Positions 9,320 to 17,514 of a DNA stretch of 58,443 nt are shown here, piece by piece. Position numbers and translations under genes: made by a program. The notes beneath the pieces were generated by a model. That model did not search any database. It was not told the DNA's origin and worked only from the letters and a program-made list of their open reading frames with translations. The first letter of the stretch is position 1, and the number at the start of each line of letters is the position of its first letter. The stretch is taken from contig NZ_JASCXW010000008.1 in NCBI RefSeq assembly GCF_030012175.1, positions 1 through 58,443 on the forward strand, in the 5' to 3' direction. Origin of the DNA: Peloplasma aerotolerans (lineage in GTDB: Bacteria > Bacillota_I > Bacilli_A > Acholeplasmatales > Acholeplasmataceae).

Positions 9320-9940
9320 ATGAAATATATATTCTGGGACTTTAATGGAACAATTTTAGACGATGCACGTCTTTGTTTTGACATTTTAAACGAAATGTTG
9401 AAAGAAGAAAAAAGACCATCAGTAACTTTTGAAGAATATTTAATGATTTTCACGTTTCCTGTAGAAGATTATTACGCAAAAGTATATGACTTCAGTCAAA
9501 CTAGCTTTAAAATACTAGCCCACAGGTTTATTGAAAGATATCAACCAAGAAGTCTAGATTTATCGCTACATCAAGGTGCAATCGAAACAATCAAACATTT
9601 TGAAAAAGAAGGCAAAATCAATATTTTACTGTCTGCATCTGAAGAAAAAAACCTTTTAGAACAACTCAAGCATTTTAAGATTGATCATCTATTTACTCAT
9701 ATTTTAGGAACCTCGAATGTATATGCAAAGAGTAAAGTAGAAGTTGCGAAACAATTTATAAAAGAACACAATATAAATCCAAAAGAAGGCATCATGATTG
9801 GTGACACACTACATGATGTTGAAGTAGCTAAAACACTAGGGCTTGATATCATATTATTCACAAAAGGGCATCAACACCCCAATCGACTAAGAAAATATAA
9901 AAATATTGATACGTTTAGCGAATTAATTGGTAAAATATAG
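9320..9940 (+). CDS. HAD-superfamily phosphatase
   Basis: HAD motifs are in order: motif I DFNGTILDD (residues 7-15, nucleophile D7), motif II serine in LLSASEE, lysine in KSKVEVAK, and motif IV GDTLHDVEVAK with the magnesium-binding aspartates. The cap position and 206-residue length fit the phosphoglycolate phosphatase-like/PpaX group. Possible substrates are phosphoglycolate, sugar phosphates or nucleotides. It starts seven bases after rlmH with GAGG upstream, so it is probably cotranscribed with walJ-rlmH. The substrate is not determined. Confidence 0.85.
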   Translation: MKYIFWDFNGTILDDARLCFDILNEMLKEEKRPSVTFEEYLMIFTFPVEDYYAKVYDFSQTSFKILAHRFIERYQPRSLDLSLHQGAIETIKHFEKEGKINILLSASEEKNLLEQLKHFKIDHLFTHILGTSNVYAKSKVEVAKQFIKEHNINPKEGIMIGDTLHDVEVAKTLGLDIILFTKGHQHPNRLRKYKNIDTFSELIGKI

Positions 9941-9979
9941 ATACTAAATATATTTTTAATAAATATAAGGAGAAAATAT

Positions 9980-10831
9980 ATGAAAAAAACAGCGATTCTA
10001 ACATGTAGTAATGCAGGACTTGACTATTTGGATTATCCAAAAGATATTCGTATCTTAAGATCAGTTATTCACTTTGGAACTGACGAGTCTTATGATGATT
10101 TTGTGCAAATGGATGCTAAAACATTTTATGAAAGAATTACAAAAAATCCAAATGATATTCCTAAAACATCTTATGTATCACCAGGTCGTATGATCGAGAT
10201 ATTTGAAGAGCTTGAAAAAGAAGGTTATGAAGAAGCTCTTGTAATTACAATATCATCACAACTCAGCGGTTTGTATGAGGCAGTAAAGAGGATTGCTAAA
10301 GATGTTAACATAAAAGTTACTGTTTTTGATTCTCTTACTTTAGCTTATGCTGAAGCATATATGGTGCTTGAAGCACATCGTCTAGTCGAAGAAGAAAAAA
10401 CGGTAGAAGAGATCATTAAATACCTAGAAAAGATTAGAGATAATGATCGTATATATGTTGCAGTAGATACTTTATTGTATCTTGTAAAAAACGGTAGACT
10501 CTCTAAGTTACAAGGAACATTAGGCACAATGCTACAGTTAAAACCATTGCTCGTATTAGGTGATGATGGCAAAGTTGCTTCACTTGAAAAAATAAGAACA
10601 ACTCATAAGGCACAACAACGTGTTTTAGAAAAATATATTGAAGACACAAAAGATTTAAATGTCCTAACATTTATTTCGCATGCTCATAACGAGGAAGCTG
10701 TACAATGGTTCAAAAATGAGCTAAAAAAAGTATTTCCAGAAAGAGAAGTTGTTAGTGCGTATTTAACCCCAGTTGTTGGTGCACATACAGGTCCTAAAGG
10801 TATTGGTCTTGGATATATCAAACTGGATTAG
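9980..10831 (+). CDS. DegV family fatty-acid-binding protein
   Basis: The layout matches DegV: an N-terminal strand (here TCSNAGLD rather than the usual DST-rich loop), then KTSYVSPGRM near residue 66, ISSQLSGLYEA near 91 for lipid-head contacts, and a C-terminal GAHTGPKGIGLGY near 265-279. DegV proteins (FakB type) bind a fatty acid and present it to the kinase FakA for phosphorylation, feeding phospholipid synthesis through PlsX, whose gene lies at 34.4 kb. No fakA is present here. AAGGAG precedes the ATG, and an intrinsic terminator follows. Confidence 0.9.
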   Translation: MKKTAILTCSNAGLDYLDYPKDIRILRSVIHFGTDESYDDFVQMDAKTFYERITKNPNDIPKTSYVSPGRMIEIFEELEKEGYEEALVITISSQLSGLYEAVKRIAKDVNIKVTVFDSLTLAYAEAYMVLEAHRLVEEEKTVEEIIKYLEKIRDNDRIYVAVDTLLYLVKNGRLSKLQGTLGTMLQLKPLLVLGDDGKVASLEKIRTTHKAQQRVLEKYIEDTKDLNVLTFISHAHNEEAVQWFKNELKKVFPEREVVSAYLTPVVGAHTGPKGIGLGYIKLD

Positions 10832-10844
10832 ATCCAATAAACAC

Positions 10845-10876
10845 AAAAGCTAAAGATGACCTCTTTAGCTTTTTTT
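10845..10876 (+). terminator. Intrinsic terminator after the DegV gene
   Basis: A 12-bp perfect stem (10845-10856 with 10862-10873, loop TGACC) is followed by a run of T. Confidence 0.92.
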
Positions 10877-10925
10877 AAAAGCATAACATAAGCGCTATAA
10901 TAATAGTATAAAAGGAGATGTTAAT

Positions 10926-11411
10926 TTGAAAAAATTCTTTAAAGACTTTAAGTCATTTATGATGAAAGGAAATGTTTTAAATTTAGCTGTCGCAGTGATC
11001 ATTGGTGGAGCATTTGGAAAAATAATCGCGAGTATGGTCAAAGACATTTTAATGCCAGTTATCAGCATACTTATTGGAAAAAATGGATTTGAAAACTATA
11101 AATATATAATAACAGAAGCAAATCCTGATTTAGGTATTGTTGAAAATGCTATTAATTACGGACTATTTTTTCAAAATGTAATTGACTTTATTATTGTTGC
11201 GTTTGTCATTTATATTATTGTTCGACTTGTTACCAAAGCAACTATCTTAGCAAACCAAAAGCAACTTGAGGAAGAGAAAGCTAAAAAGGCTGAAGAAGAA
11301 AGAATTAAAAAAGAAAAAGATGCGCTAGAAGCAAAACAACCCAAGGTTCAAGATTTATTAATGGATATTAAAATATTACTAGAAAAAAATCTCAAAGCAC
11401 AAAAAGAATAA
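10926..11411 (+). CDS. mscL: Large-conductance mechanosensitive channel MscL
   Basis: MscL is a pentameric channel that opens under membrane tension to release solutes in osmotic downshock. The N-terminal amphipathic helix is followed by GNVLNLAVAVIIGGAFGKI, the conserved pore-lining TM1, then a short periplasmic-type loop, TM2 near residues 78-100, and a charged C-terminal helix rich in Lys/Glu that would form the coiled-coil bundle. It is slightly long (161 residues). The start is TTG at 10926: AAAGGAGATG lies at the right distance, and the nearby ATG at 10918 runs into a stop. Confidence 0.95.
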   Translation: MKKFFKDFKSFMMKGNVLNLAVAVIIGGAFGKIIASMVKDILMPVISILIGKNGFENYKYIITEANPDLGIVENAINYGLFFQNVIDFIIVAFVIYIIVRLVTKATILANQKQLEEEKAKKAEEERIKKEKDALEAKQPKVQDLLMDIKILLEKNLKAQKE

Positions 11412-11423
11412 GAAGCAAAAAAC

Positions 11424-11455
11424 AAGGGCTGATCCCAATTGGAATCAGCCCTTTT
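11424..11455. terminator. Terminator between mscL and pdxT, probably bidirectional
   Basis: A 10-bp stem (11424-11433 with 11444-11453) with an inner CC/GG pair is followed by TT on the plus strand and preceded by an A run, which gives a T run on the minus strand. It separates two converging genes. Confidence 0.85.
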
Positions 11456-11497
11456 ACATACGTGAATACTAGATGACTTTTCACGTATTATGGATAT

Positions 11498-12082
11498 TTA
11501 TTGATTTTTACTTTTATGCGTTTTTACGATATCAAGAAAATATTCATGAACATATGTACTATCAGTCAACTCAGGATGAAATGCTGTAGAAATTTGATTA
11601 CCCTGTTTAGCAGCAACCACATGATTATCAACTATAGAAAGAACTTCAACATTTGGACCATATGAAGGAATATATGGTGCACGAATAAAAGTCATTGGGA
11701 TTTCTCTTCCACCAAACTTAGCATGAGTAAAGAAACTTCCTAATTGTCTTCCATAAGCATTTCTTTCAACAGCTATATCCATCGTTTTAAAATGCTCTTT
11801 TTCATCATTTGTTAACTGATTAGCAAGTAAAATCATACCAGCGCAAGTTCCCAGTACGGGAAGTCCTTTTTTTATTTGATCTTGTATGACATCAAAGATA
11901 TCAAGATCTTTTAAGAGTTTCCCCATGGTTGTACTTTCACCACCTGGAAGTATCAAACCATCCATAGGTGTTTGCAGATCTCTTTTTTGTCTTATTTCAA
12001 ATGACTTAACATTGAGTTTATCTAAAGCATGTTTATGTTCAATGAAAGCACCTTGAACCGCAAGGATGCCAATTTGGATCAT
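11498..12082 (-). CDS. pdxT: Pyridoxal 5'-phosphate synthase glutaminase subunit PdxT
   Basis: PdxT releases ammonia from glutamine and passes it to PdxS for one-step synthesis of vitamin B6 coenzyme. Motifs are GILAVQGAFIEH at the start, LPGGESTTMGKLL near residue 46, the nucleophile cysteine in LGTCAGMILLAN near 79, and the His-Glu pair in FHPELT near 168. The 194-residue length is normal. Its start codon shares one base with the pdxS stop codon, so translation is coupled. It ends against the bidirectional hairpin at 11424-11455. Confidence 0.96.
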   Translation of the reverse strand: MIQIGILAVQGAFIEHKHALDKLNVKSFEIRQKRDLQTPMDGLILPGGESTTMGKLLKDLDIFDVIQDQIKKGLPVLGTCAGMILLANQLTNDEKEHFKTMDIAVERNAYGRQLGSFFTHAKFGGREIPMTFIRAPYIPSYGPNVEVLSIVDNHVVAAKQGNQISTAFHPELTDSTYVHEYFLDIVKTHKSKNQ

Positions 12083-12957
12083 TACTTACCTCGTTCTGCC
12101 ATTAACAATTCAATTTCTTGCTCGTTGATGCCTACCATGGCTTCACCAAGATTCTCAGAAATTTCAGCTAAAATTTTTGGATCATTAAAATTAGTTACAG
12201 CCTTAACAATAGCCTCAGCTCGTTTTTTAGGATCACCAGATTTAAATATACCTGAACCAACAAATACACCTTCAGCACCAAGTTGCATCATCAATGCAGC
12301 ATCTGCAGGCGTAGCTATACCACCAGCTGCAAAGTTAACAACTGGAAGTTTTCCATTGTCATGAACAAACTTAATCAAATCATAAGAGACACCCATTTGT
12401 TTTTGCAAAACGTATAGTTCGTCATCCCTTAAAGATTGAATACTTCGAATTTCTTTTTGAATTGCTCTCATATGTCTAACTGCTTGGATAATATCACCAG
12501 TACCAGGCTCACCCTTAGTACGAATCATTGCAGCACCTTCAGAAATTCTTCTAAGTGCTTCACCTAAATCTTTCGCGCCACAAACAAAAGGCACTTTGAA
12601 ATCTTGTTTGTTAATATGATAAATATCATCAGCAGGTGATAGAACTTCGCTTTCATCGATATAATCGATTTCAATTGCTTCAAGAATTTGTGCTTCTGCA
12701 AAATGGCCGATGCGCACTTTAGCCATTACTGGAATTGAAACAGCCTTTTGAATTTCCTTAATCATTTTCGGATCACTCATACGTGAAACACCACCTATGG
12801 CTCTAATATCTGCTGGAATTCTTTCTAATGCCATAACAGCTACCGCTCCAGCAGCTTCAGCTATTTTCGCTTGCTCAGCATTTGAAACGTCCATAATAAC
12901 GCCACCTTTAAGCATTTGCGCTAATTCTTTGTTTAATTTATATCTTTCATTGTTCAT
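12082..12957 (-). CDS. pdxS: Pyridoxal 5'-phosphate synthase lyase subunit PdxS
   Basis: PdxS condenses ribose 5-phosphate, glyceraldehyde 3-phosphate and ammonia into pyridoxal 5'-phosphate on a TIM barrel. Highly conserved blocks are visible: [36 protein letters not shown], the lysine in VMAKVRIGH, and [14 protein letters not shown]. The start at 12957 is preferred over an in-frame ATG three codons upstream, because AAAGGG lies only one base from that ATG but at normal spacing from this one. With it the protein has 291 residues, the usual size. It is divergent from pdxR, with a palindromic site between. Confidence 0.96.
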   Translation of the reverse strand: MNNERYKLNKELAQMLKGGVIMDVSNAEQAKIAEAAGAVAVMALERIPADIRAIGGVSRMSDPKMIKEIQKAVSIPVMAKVRIGHFAEAQILEAIEIDYIDESEVLSPADDIYHINKQDFKVPFVCGAKDLGEALRRISEGAAMIRTKGEPGTGDIIQAVRHMRAIQKEIRSIQSLRDDELYVLQKQMGVSYDLIKFVHDNGKLPVVNFAAGGIATPADAALMMQLGAEGVFVGSGIFKSGDPKKRAEAIVKAVTNFNDPKILAEISENLGEAMVGINEQEIELLMAERGK

Positions 12958-13007
12958 CGTTTTCATCCCTTTCTTGTTTTTTCTTCACTAATATTATAAA
13001 ATAATAA

Positions 13008-13052
13008 CTGGTATAGTTAAATACTCAGATTAAGAAAAACTAAACATACCAG
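13008..13052. promoter_or_regulatory. pdxS promoter region with inverted CTGGTAT/ATACCAG boxes, likely PdxR operator
   Basis: CTGGTAT at 13008-13014 and its exact complement ATACCAG at 13046-13052 face each other across 31 bases between divergent pdxS and pdxR. On the minus strand, TATAAT (near 12998-12993) with a TTTAAC-like -35 lying 17 bases further up forms the pdxS promoter, so one box lies in its spacer. ATACCA is also the half-site reported for the related MocR regulator GabR. PdxR control of pdxST is known in other Gram-positives; binding here is inferred. Confidence 0.55.
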
Positions 13053-13068
13053 ATAGGTTGAGCAGAAA

Positions 13069-14451
13069 ATGAACAAAAATAAGCGTGAAACGCCAATCTA
13101 TGTGAATCTTTACGAACAAATTAAAAAGATGATTCAAGAAGGTAAATATAGCGAAAATGAAAAATTACCATCCAAAAGAAAACTTGCAGCATCTTTAAAA
13201 ATTAGCCCATTAACTGTTGATGCAGCTTATCAACAGTTGATTGCTGAAGGATATGTGTATTCCATTGAAAAAAGTGGGTATTATGTCGCTAAACAAGTAG
13301 AGGTATTGGAAAACACTACTAAGCAGAAATATAAAATTGAATATGAAAATCAAATAGAAACTATAGATTATAAATTTGCATTTAGAACTAATGTTGTTGA
13401 TACATCTTTATTTCCAAATGCAACTTGGGCAAAACTATCTAGAGAAGTTTTATCAGAAAACCATCATGAAATGCTTAATATAACGAATCCTAAAGGCATG
13501 GAACCTTTAAGGAAAGAAATAGCAAAATACCTAGAGTTATATAGAGGTATGAAAGTTCATGAGGAACAAATTATTATTGGTTCAGGGACCACCTCATTAA
13601 TTAGTATTTTGATCGAAATATTTGGTAGAGATAAACACTATGCAATAGAAGATCCGGGATATTCCAAAATATATCATCTTTATAAAGGCAATGATGTTAA
13701 ATTATCACTAATTAATGTTGATGACAATGGTTTAAGTTTAGAACATCTTATCAACGCACAAGCAAACATTGTCCATATTACCCCATCACACCAATTCCCA
13801 ACAGGCATCGTTATGCCAATTCAAAGAAGAAATGAATTATTGAATTGGGCAATCGCTTCTACCGATCGCTACATTATTGAAGACGATTATGATTCAGAAT
13901 TTCGTTTTCAAGGGAAACCTATACCAGCACTACAAGGACTCGATAATCATCAAAAAGTCATCTATATGAATACATTTACGAAAACATTAGCACCTTCATT
14001 TAGAATGAGTTATATGGTATTACCTTTAAAACTATTAACGAAATACAAGGAAATATCAGCACATCATAGTTGTACAGTACCAAACTTCGAACAGTATATT
14101 ATGTACAAATTTATGAATGGTGGATATTTTGAACGCCATATTAACCGCATGAAAAATCAATATCGTCAGAAATTAGACATTATTTTAAAGATGATTCAAA
14201 AATATCCGAATATCGAAATTAAAGGTCATGAAACAGGACTTCATTTTTTGCTAGTCATTGACACCGGTGCATCTGAGCAAACCATTATTCAAAAAGCAAA
14301 AAAACAGAGAATAGAAATATCTGGCCTTAGTTCTTACTATAAAATACAGGGACATAAAAACAGCAAACCAACACTTGTCATAGGATATTCAGGTATAAAA
14401 ACAGAAGAGATTGAAACCTATATGAACGCACTCATAAACATCATTTCATAA
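13069..14451 (+). CDS. pdxR: MocR-type GntR/aminotransferase regulator, probably PdxR
   Basis: Residues 1-75 form a GntR winged helix (LYEQIKKMIQEGKY, LPSKRKLAASLKIS, SGYYVA). Residues 110-460 are a fold-type I aminotransferase-like domain with the PLP region intact: EDDYDSEFRF for the ring-contacting aspartate, and TFTKTLAPSFRMSYM with the Schiff-base lysine near 305. Such MocR proteins use PLP as effector. Its position divergent from pdxST makes PdxR, the activator of de novo PLP synthesis, the natural call. The 460-residue length is typical. No clear terminator follows. Confidence 0.88.
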   Translation: MNKNKRETPIYVNLYEQIKKMIQEGKYSENEKLPSKRKLAASLKISPLTVDAAYQQLIAEGYVYSIEKSGYYVAKQVEVLENTTKQKYKIEYENQIETIDYKFAFRTNVVDTSLFPNATWAKLSREVLSENHHEMLNITNPKGMEPLRKEIAKYLELYRGMKVHEEQIIIGSGTTSLISILIEIFGRDKHYAIEDPGYSKIYHLYKGNDVKLSLINVDDNGLSLEHLINAQANIVHITPSHQFPTGIVMPIQRRNELLNWAIASTDRYIIEDDYDSEFRFQGKPIPALQGLDNHQKVIYMNTFTKTLAPSFRMSYMVLPLKLLTKYKEISAHHSCTVPNFEQYIMYKFMNGGYFERHINRMKNQYRQKLDIILKMIQKYPNIEIKGHETGLHFLLVIDTGASEQTIIQKAKKQRIEISGLSSYYKIQGHKNSKPTLVIGYSGIKTEEIETYMNALINIIS

Positions 14452-14489
14452 AATCTAATTTTGAAAGAAAATTTCATATTATTTTCATG

Positions 14490-14539
14490 TTCAAAGTATT
14501 TATTTTTTATAGTATAATAAAAACAATAGTAAACGTTTA
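14490..14539 (+). promoter_or_regulatory. Promoter and LacI/cre-like operator of the carbohydrate operon
   Basis: TTCAAA (14490-14495), a 17-base spacer and TATAAT (14513-14518) make a good sigma-A promoter. The perfect palindrome TAAACGTTTA (14530-14539) starts just downstream of the expected transcription start, in position to block elongation. The centre matches LacI-family operators and most of the CcpA cre consensus. No LacI-family gene is in the window, so the regulator must lie elsewhere. Confidence 0.65.
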
Positions 14540-14566
14540 GCCAACTTAAAAAAATTGAGGTATAAC

Positions 14567-16741
14567 ATGAAAAAAGTGGTCTTAGGTATTATAGTTTTCT
14601 TCGTCTTATTTCTTGCTAGTGTTGGTATCCAATTTGCCATCAATATGCAAATTAAACCTATTCCAATGAGGCCATTGGAATCTTTTAATGCTGGAGGAAG
14701 TGATCGCTTAATCTATTATTTTGATAAGCATCTTAAAAATGAAGATTTGCCAGAAGGTATTGAACTAACTGATGATTTTATTAATGAAGAATTAGAAGGT
14801 ACTTTTAGATATATTAATGGACGTTATGATGTTGCTGATTTTAGAGTTAACTCATTAGTACGTCTATATTTAGGGTTTAAAGACCATCTACACCCAGACA
14901 CTCAAGAAGATATAAAAACAGTTTTATTAAATTTTAAGTATTGGATGGATCAAGGTGGAGAAGACAGTATGTGTTATTGGTCTGAAAACCATCAGATTTT
15001 ATTTGCAGTAGAAGAATATTTAGTAGGACAAGCTTTTCCTGATGATATTTTTACTGTAGATGGCAAAACAGGATTAGAACATATGGAAATGGCAAAAAAC
15101 AGAATCAATATCTGGATGGAGCAACGTTTCCTATATGGATTCACCGAATGGTATTCAAACAATTATTACCCAGAAGATATATCACCGATGTCTAATTTTA
15201 TCCAATATGCTAATGACCCTGTCATGGTTAACCGTATGAAAATGATTATGGATTTATTATGGTTTGATATGGCAAGTCAAAGTTTTAAATATGAAGGTAT
15301 TGATTCTACAAGCGAACAACCAAGAACATATTATATTTTCAATTCTTCAATGGGCAGAGCATACTCAGATAATAGAGTAAGTGATGATACAGGGAATCGG
15401 ATGAGAAATTATATTGATTTTGTCATGCAACCAGAAGAAACTAAAGGTTTTGAAAATAGTTGGTTTACTTCTAGTAACGGTTTTTTCAATTGCTTTAAGC
15501 AAATGATGGAAGCACTTGATGAGCATGATGAACCTTATTATAGAGTTCCAGATGTAATTAAAGAAATCTTTAATGACTCATCGGAAGAAAAGGTTATTAA
15601 ATCAAGTCAATCTTTAAATGTTGAAGAGTTAGAAGGCGAAGGACTGCTAGGTCTTGAAGATCATCAAATTATGATGCAATGGAATATGGAAGCTTTTAGT
15701 AATCCAGAAGTCGTTGATAATACAATAAAGTATATGAGTAAACATAATATGTTTAGAAATGAATTTTTAAATGATTTTAAAATGGTAAATTTGTGGCCAC
15801 TTAGAGCATTTAACCTTTTACATATGGTGAGCAATCAACTTAATCCATCAACGAATGGTGTCGCGATTGAAAGAGCGAATGTCTACACATACAAAACACC
15901 ACATTATTCTATGCACACTGCACAAGCATACCAACCAGGAGAATATGCAGATCAACATGCTGTTTCTTCAATCAATTTAAGTAACACTGTGTCAGTGTTT
16001 TCAACACAACCCGCTAAAATACCTAGAAGAAGTGGGACGCCAACATACTGGACAGGTAACGGAAGACAACCTTATAGTGTACAGGAAAAGAATGTAAATA
16101 TCAGCATATATCAACCACCTACTAAAGTAGGATTTATGGAACCAATGATACTTAAAGAAACAACACATGTATTTTTTCCTTATCAACTATTTGATGAAGT
16201 AGATGAAACGTATCTAAATCAAGGTTATATCTTTGGTCGTGTTGGCACAAGTATGATTGGTATTAAAGCAAGACATACTCTAGAGTTTGTACCATTTAGT
16301 GTGAGTAGTAACCCAGATGATATGGATGATATGCTCAAACGCGGAAGTGTAGGTAATGTTTTAACTGAGAAATATGATTTAGTTCAAAAGGGTAGTGGAG
16401 ATCATTATTTTGTTACAGAACTATCTACTACAGATGATGAAAGTTTTTCAGCATTTATGAGTAGAATGATGAGTCAAACACTTACATATGATCAAACAAC
16501 CCATACATTGTCCTATTCAACTATTCTAAACAATGAATCTACATTAACAGAACTAATTGCTATTTTTGACACAAGTTTTAGCGTTAATGGACATATTAGA
16601 AATTTAGAATATCAACGTTATGAAAGCAATTATGTAAACGATGGCATCATTAATCGAAAACCTGATGAAATTGAGTTTTTATTTAACGGGAAGTCATTAT
16701 TTCTCGATTATTCAAATCATATACGAACCGTAGGTGACTAA
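14567..16741 (+). CDS. Membrane-anchored protein of unrecognised family, candidate extracellular polysaccharide-cleaving enzyme
   Basis: A single N-terminal membrane segment (about residues 4-24) would leave the remaining 700 residues outside the cell. The first two thirds look mostly helical and the last third strand-rich, as in helical-toroid plus beta-sandwich polysaccharide lyases. Blocks shared with the cytoplasmic paralogue at 18956-20812 include FNFKYWMD-like, WSENHQ (near 138), EWYSNNYYPEDI (near 194) and GVAIERANVYTYKT (near 431). Conserved Asn, His, Tyr and Glu could be catalytic. I do not recognise the family; the enzyme role is inferred from the neighbouring GH105 hydrolase and sugar symporter. 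The ATG at 14567 follows TGAGG; the TTG at 14555 overlaps that site. Confidence 0.55.
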   Translation: MKKVVLGIIVFFVLFLASVGIQFAINMQIKPIPMRPLESFNAGGSDRLIYYFDKHLKNEDLPEGIELTDDFINEELEGTFRYINGRYDVADFRVNSLVRLYLGFKDHLHPDTQEDIKTVLLNFKYWMDQGGEDSMCYWSENHQILFAVEEYLVGQAFPDDIFTVDGKTGLEHMEMAKNRINIWMEQRFLYGFTEWYSNNYYPEDISPMSNFIQYANDPVMVNRMKMIMDLLWFDMASQSFKYEGIDSTSEQPRTYYIFNSSMGRAYSDNRVSDDTGNRMRNYIDFVMQPEETKGFENSWFTSSNGFFNCFKQMMEALDEHDEPYYRVPDVIKEIFNDSSEEKVIKSSQSLNVEELEGEGLLGLEDHQIMMQWNMEAFSNPEVVDNTIKYMSKHNMFRNEFLNDFKMVNLWPLRAFNLLHMVSNQLNPSTNGVAIERANVYTYKTPHYSMHTAQAYQPGEYADQHAVSSINLSNTVSVFSTQPAKIPRRSGTPTYWTGNGRQPYSVQEKNVNISIYQPPTKVGFMEPMILKETTHVFFPYQLFDEVDETYLNQGYIFGRVGTSMIGIKARHTLEFVPFSVSSNPDDMDDMLKRGSVGNVLTEKYDLVQKGSGDHYFVTELSTTDDESFSAFMSRMMSQTLTYDQTTHTLSYSTILNNESTLTELIAIFDTSFSVNGHIRNLEYQRYESNYVNDGIINRKPDEIEFLFNGKSLFLDYSNHIRTVGD

Positions 16742-16742
16742 T

Positions 16743-17495
16743 ATGAAGTTAGGTGTCCAAACATATACGATCAGAAAAATCTTTAAAAAAGATCTATTAT
16801 TTGCATTTGACGAACTTGTTAAATTAGGCATTCATGATGTTGAACTAGCTAGAGTTGATTTGAACAATGATTTGATTGCAACGATGAACAAGAAGAAAAT
16901 GAGCGTGCTATCCATTCAACTTAAATTAAAAGAAATTAATAAAAACTATGAAAAACTTGTTCATTTTTGTAAACAAGTCAACTGTAATATTGTTGTTGTA
17001 TCTGTTTTATCATTAGATGCTATATTGTTTGGTAAAAAAGCGGTTATTAGATTTTGTAATAGGCTTAATGAACTTTCCAAAAAATATGAGAAACATGGCA
17101 TTACCATTGCTTTTCATCATCATAATTTTGAATTTAAAATGATTACAAAGAAAACAAAACTTGATATCATTATGGCTCACACAAATGAACAAGTTAAACT
17201 TGTAACAGATACTTATTGGACAAAAAAAAGCGGAATTGAACCCCATGAGTTACTCCTTCAATATAAAGAACGAATTATAGGCATCCATTTAAGAGATTAT
17301 ATGAAAAATAGTTTTAGGTTTTCAACAGATTGTGAAGTTGGTTATGGTTTAATTGATTTTAATCTAGTATTTGAAAACATCCCAGAGTCACTTCGTTATA
17401 TGGTTATTGAGCAAAACTCAAATTATCCGATACATAGTCTAACCAAGAGCATAAAGTATTTAAAAGAACATCATAGAGAAAAAATAAATTTATAA
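16743..17495 (+). CDS. Sugar phosphate isomerase/epimerase-like TIM barrel protein
   Basis: The protein belongs to the xylose isomerase-like/AP endonuclease 2 barrel family. The opening MKLGVQTYTIR, the metal-binding stretch FHHHNFEF near residue 124, GIHLRDY near 180, and a final MVIEQ near 220 hold the usual Glu/His/Asp ligands. Enzymes of this type isomerise or epimerise sugars or inosose derivatives. The placement between the extracellular protein and the symporter suggests conversion of an imported sugar. The ATG at 16743 sits five bases after AGGTGA and overlaps the end of the previous gene region, indicating coupling. The substrate is unknown. Confidence 0.75.
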   Translation: MKLGVQTYTIRKIFKKDLLFAFDELVKLGIHDVELARVDLNNDLIATMNKKKMSVLSIQLKLKEINKNYEKLVHFCKQVNCNIVVVSVLSLDAILFGKKAVIRFCNRLNELSKKYEKHGITIAFHHHNFEFKMITKKTKLDIIMAHTNEQVKLVTDTYWTKKSGIEPHELLLQYKERIIGIHLRDYMKNSFRFSTDCEVGYGLIDFNLVFENIPESLRYMVIEQNSNYPIHSLTKSIKYLKEHHREKINL

Positions 17496-17514
17496 TAAAT
17501 AAAGGGAGAAGTAC

